Positions 15,740-16,966 of a stretch of DNA of 16,966 nucleotides are shown one piece after another. Origin of the DNA: Actinomycetota bacterium (GTDB lineage Bacteria; Actinomycetota; Humimicrobiia; Humimicrobiales; Humimicrobiaceae); assembly GCA_016870675.1 (NCBI GenBank), contig VGAU01000009.1:1-16966 (forward strand). Reading direction: 5' to 3'. Numbering within the stretch: position 1 is the first letter of the stretch; every line of letters starts with the position of its first letter. A model generated the notes under the pieces. That model saw only the letters and a program-made list of their open reading frames with translations. It had not been told where the DNA came from and ran no database searches. The translations under genes were made by a program, and so were the position numbers.

Positions 15740-16254
15740 CTAATGTACTTAAAGTTATTATTACTGTCTTTATATTAATTACTTTTACAGTATCAGCAGC
15801 AGCCTGTGCAGGTTCATCTACTGTAGTTAATGGAACTATCATGCGTCATGACGGGGAGCCTTTTGCAGAAAAAGAAGTAGTCCTGGTTCCACTGCTTCCA
15901 GGAGAAAAGATTGAAATATTTTCACCTTCTAAAGGAGGCACAAGAGAAGTCTCACTAAGTGTATGGGATATTGACATATTGGAAGGTGAGAAAATTATTT
16001 TTGCCACCGATAGAAATGGTCGTGCTATGGAAGTCAAAACTAATAGCGAAGGTAGCTTTGTAATAAAAAACGTAGATCCTGGAAAATATATACTACTTCA
16101 AATGGTAGCAGGAAGTGTAATTATTATGGGTACTAAAGATGGGTTTATCCGAGTTGTTGCCGAAGAGGGCAAGACAAATGACATTGGTACGATTACACTT
16201 CTTCATCCATCAGAGTCAATAATTGAATGGGAAAAGAAACGCAGCCAGGAATAA
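15724..16254 (+). CDS. Secreted or lipoprotein beta-sandwich protein, apparent ATT start
   Basis: The reading frame is open from 15712, but the first standard start is ATG 15841, which has no ribosome-binding site and would cut off a clear signal peptide. AAGGAG at 15713-15718 sits five nt before ATT at 15724. Starting there gives 176 aa with a basic n-region (KTK), a hydrophobic core VIITVFILITFTV and a SAAAC processing site (Cys28, a weak lipobox). The mature part begins AGSSTVVNGTIM and contains DRNGRAMEVKTNSEGSF followed by VIKNVDPGKYIL, the pattern of carboxypeptidase-regulatory-like or CNA-B-like domains. Such domains are structural modules on exported proteins; no enzyme motif is seen. 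Either ATT is used or ATG was lost. Confidence 0.6.
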   Translation: MKTKVTNVLKVIITVFILITFTVSAAACAGSSTVVNGTIMRHDGEPFAEKEVVLVPLLPGEKIEIFSPSKGGTREVSLSVWDIDILEGEKIIFATDRNGRAMEVKTNSEGSFVIKNVDPGKYILLQMVAGSVIIMGTKDGFIRVVAEEGKTNDIGTITLLHPSESIIEWEKKRSQE

Positions 16255-16261
16255 AGTTCTC

Positions 16262-16278
16262 CAATATTGCTAATATTG
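16262..16278 (+). terminator. Weak hairpin after the secreted-protein gene
   Basis: CAATATT (16262-16268) and AATATTG (16272-16278) form a 7-bp AT-rich stem with a 3-nt loop, eight nt after the stop codon, with a T-run four to five bases past the stem. It is a plausible but weak terminator. Confidence 0.3.
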
Positions 16279-16407
16279 AGATATTTTAATCAACACCCTT
16301 GCAATGTCTTGCTTCTGCAGCCCTATTTTATAAGGTCCAGTATGGGTAGCGGGAAAACAAAAATATGATGGAACTAGAAGAAAGATGCTCGAAGCATACG
16401 AATTTGA

Positions 16408-16536
16408 TCTAAAGTTGCCTTTTCGTCCAACCGTGATGGAAATGATGAAATCTACATAATGAATGTTGATGGCTCAGAACAGGTAAATCTTACAAATAAC
16501 ACAGGATGGGACTCGCATCCTTGCTTTTCACCTTAA
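16408..16536 (+). pseudogene. TolB/PD40 beta-propeller fragment
   Basis: A 42-residue frame between TGA (16405-16407) and TAA (16534-16536) reads VAFSSNRDGNDEIYIMNVDG followed by SEQVNLTNNTGWDSHPCFSP. This is one complete PD40 (WD40-like, TolB-type) blade, with the classical SxRDGNxEIY and MNxDGS motifs. A functional propeller has six or seven such repeats and normally continues 'FSPDG'; here a stop follows FSP directly. No further repeats were found in any frame nearby. It is therefore a remnant of a periplasmic or secreted propeller protein, left by deletion. Confidence 0.75.
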
Positions 16537-16607
16537 TGCATTAGTTTCCTTCTTACTGTGGGTTTAAAAATTATTTTGTAAGAGTATTAATAGTAAATGT
16601 AAAGATA

Positions 16608-16635
16608 AAACTTAAAAGACCTGAATGTTAAGTTT
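16608..16635 (-). terminator. Terminator-like hairpin for a decayed minus-strand gene
   Basis: On the minus strand, AAACTTAA (16635-16628) and TTAAGTTT (16615-16608) form an 8-bp stem with a 12-nt loop, followed by TATCTTT. It overlaps the TAA stop (16636-16634) of the frame described for 16634-16863, the usual place of an intrinsic terminator. Confidence 0.4.
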
Positions 16636-16863
16636 AATATGATAAGCTATCCCCAGAGTACTCCCGGAGGGGCTCAACCTCTTTACCAATACCAAAATCA
16701 AGCAACAGCTTGTACTCCTTGCTAAAACAGGGCATATAACACTCAAAGTGGCTTCACTCCTATAATACCAATACAACAATACTTCCAAAATCCGTAGCTT
16801 TTTACAGTGATTTTTCATCTTCAGGTTTTTCAAAATAAAGTTTTATCTCTTCCAAAATCCATT
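16634..16863 (-). pseudogene. Decayed gene of unknown family
   Basis: Two protein-like stretches lie in different minus-strand frames. One (16863-16804) reads ILEEIKLYFEKPEDEKSL before a stop. The other (16753-16634) contains FECYMPCFSKEYKLLLDFG and then GKEVEPLREYSGDSLSY before TAA. Between them only the third frame is open. The composition of both pieces looks like real coding sequence, and a terminator-like hairpin follows the second. I recognise no family. The simplest reading is a gene broken by frameshifts and stops; a chance pattern cannot be excluded. Confidence 0.3.
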
Positions 16864-16966
16864 ACCTGCTTTGGAGACAGAATTAGTTACTTTTTAACTT
16901 TGATTCAAGCTTGGAAACAGCGATTTTCAATATAATTGAACCAGTAAAATATACTTTGCATTTTAA
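16864..16966. other. Right end of window, nothing recognised
   Basis: AT-rich sequence without a supported gene, repeat or RNA. The region 16279-16407 between the weak hairpin and the PD40 fragment likewise shows only short frames broken by stops. Confidence 0.4.

Noticed and set aside
15841..16254. ATG 15841 as the start of the secreted protein
   Set aside because: No ribosome-binding site precedes it, and the frame upstream encodes a clear signal peptide preceded by AAGGAG.
16342..16368. Short frame reading MGSGKTKI, resembling a P-loop
   Set aside because: Only eight codons before a stop, with no following ATPase sequence in any frame.
16612..16833. 73-aa minus-strand ORF
   Set aside because: Its sequence is not protein-like in its second half. 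The better coding signal there is in another frame (16753-16634), so at most part of it belongs to a decayed gene.
15303..16966. Attachment site or tRNA at the edge of the integrase region
   Set aside because: I found no tRNA-like sequence or direct repeats flanking the recombinase relic.
1..16966. CRISPR array, rRNA or complete insertion sequence
   Set aside because: No regularly spaced repeats, rRNA sequence or transposase with terminal repeats was seen.

Overview
The window is low-GC bacterial chromosome. Its core has a Firmicutes/Clostridia-type gene order (glmU-prs-L25-pth-mfd-foldase lipoprotein-mazG, with divIC and ppx beyond). The foldase is a lipoprotein, and the potassium transporter regulator has a single RCK domain. 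A Clostridia-like or Atribacterota-like anaerobe would fit, but lineage is inferred from synteny and composition only.

Layout. 1-638 (-) is the 5' part of a Ppx/GppA phosphatase, preceded by a DivIC/FtsB-like division protein (673-1104, -). Both are read from a good promoter at 1190-1217. Diverging from them, ktrB and ktrA (1352-3372, +) encode a K+ uptake system. They end at a hairpin (3355-3385) that separates them from a long convergent minus-strand operon running from glmU (13883) down to pyk (3399). The operon supplies UDP-GlcNAc, PRPP, translation factors (L25, Pth), transcription-coupled repair (Mfd), an extracytoplasmic foldase, NTP clean-up (MazG) and pyruvate kinase. foldase/mazG and mazG/pyk are joined by 4-nt ATGA overlaps. 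A small CxxC protein (13977-14279) lies upstream of glmU.

From about 14350 to the end the DNA looks accessory and partly decayed. It holds a long hairpin, a MntA/HepT (nucleotidyltransferase/HEPN) toxin-antitoxin pair with a predicted leaderless promoter, and the 3' third of a tyrosine recombinase abutting hepT. It also holds a secreted beta-sandwich protein that appears to start at ATT, a broken TolB/PD40 propeller fragment, and a decayed minus-strand gene that still has its terminator-like hairpin.

Most notable observations: glmU is intact in frame but lacks about 60 residues containing the acetyltransferase catalytic residues; the secreted protein at 15724-16254 lacks a standard start codon; pyruvate kinase has the Lys signature of K+-independent enzymes although it lies beside a K+ importer; and the TA module sits against a dead recombinase. 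I found no CRISPR array, rRNA, tRNA or intact insertion sequence.
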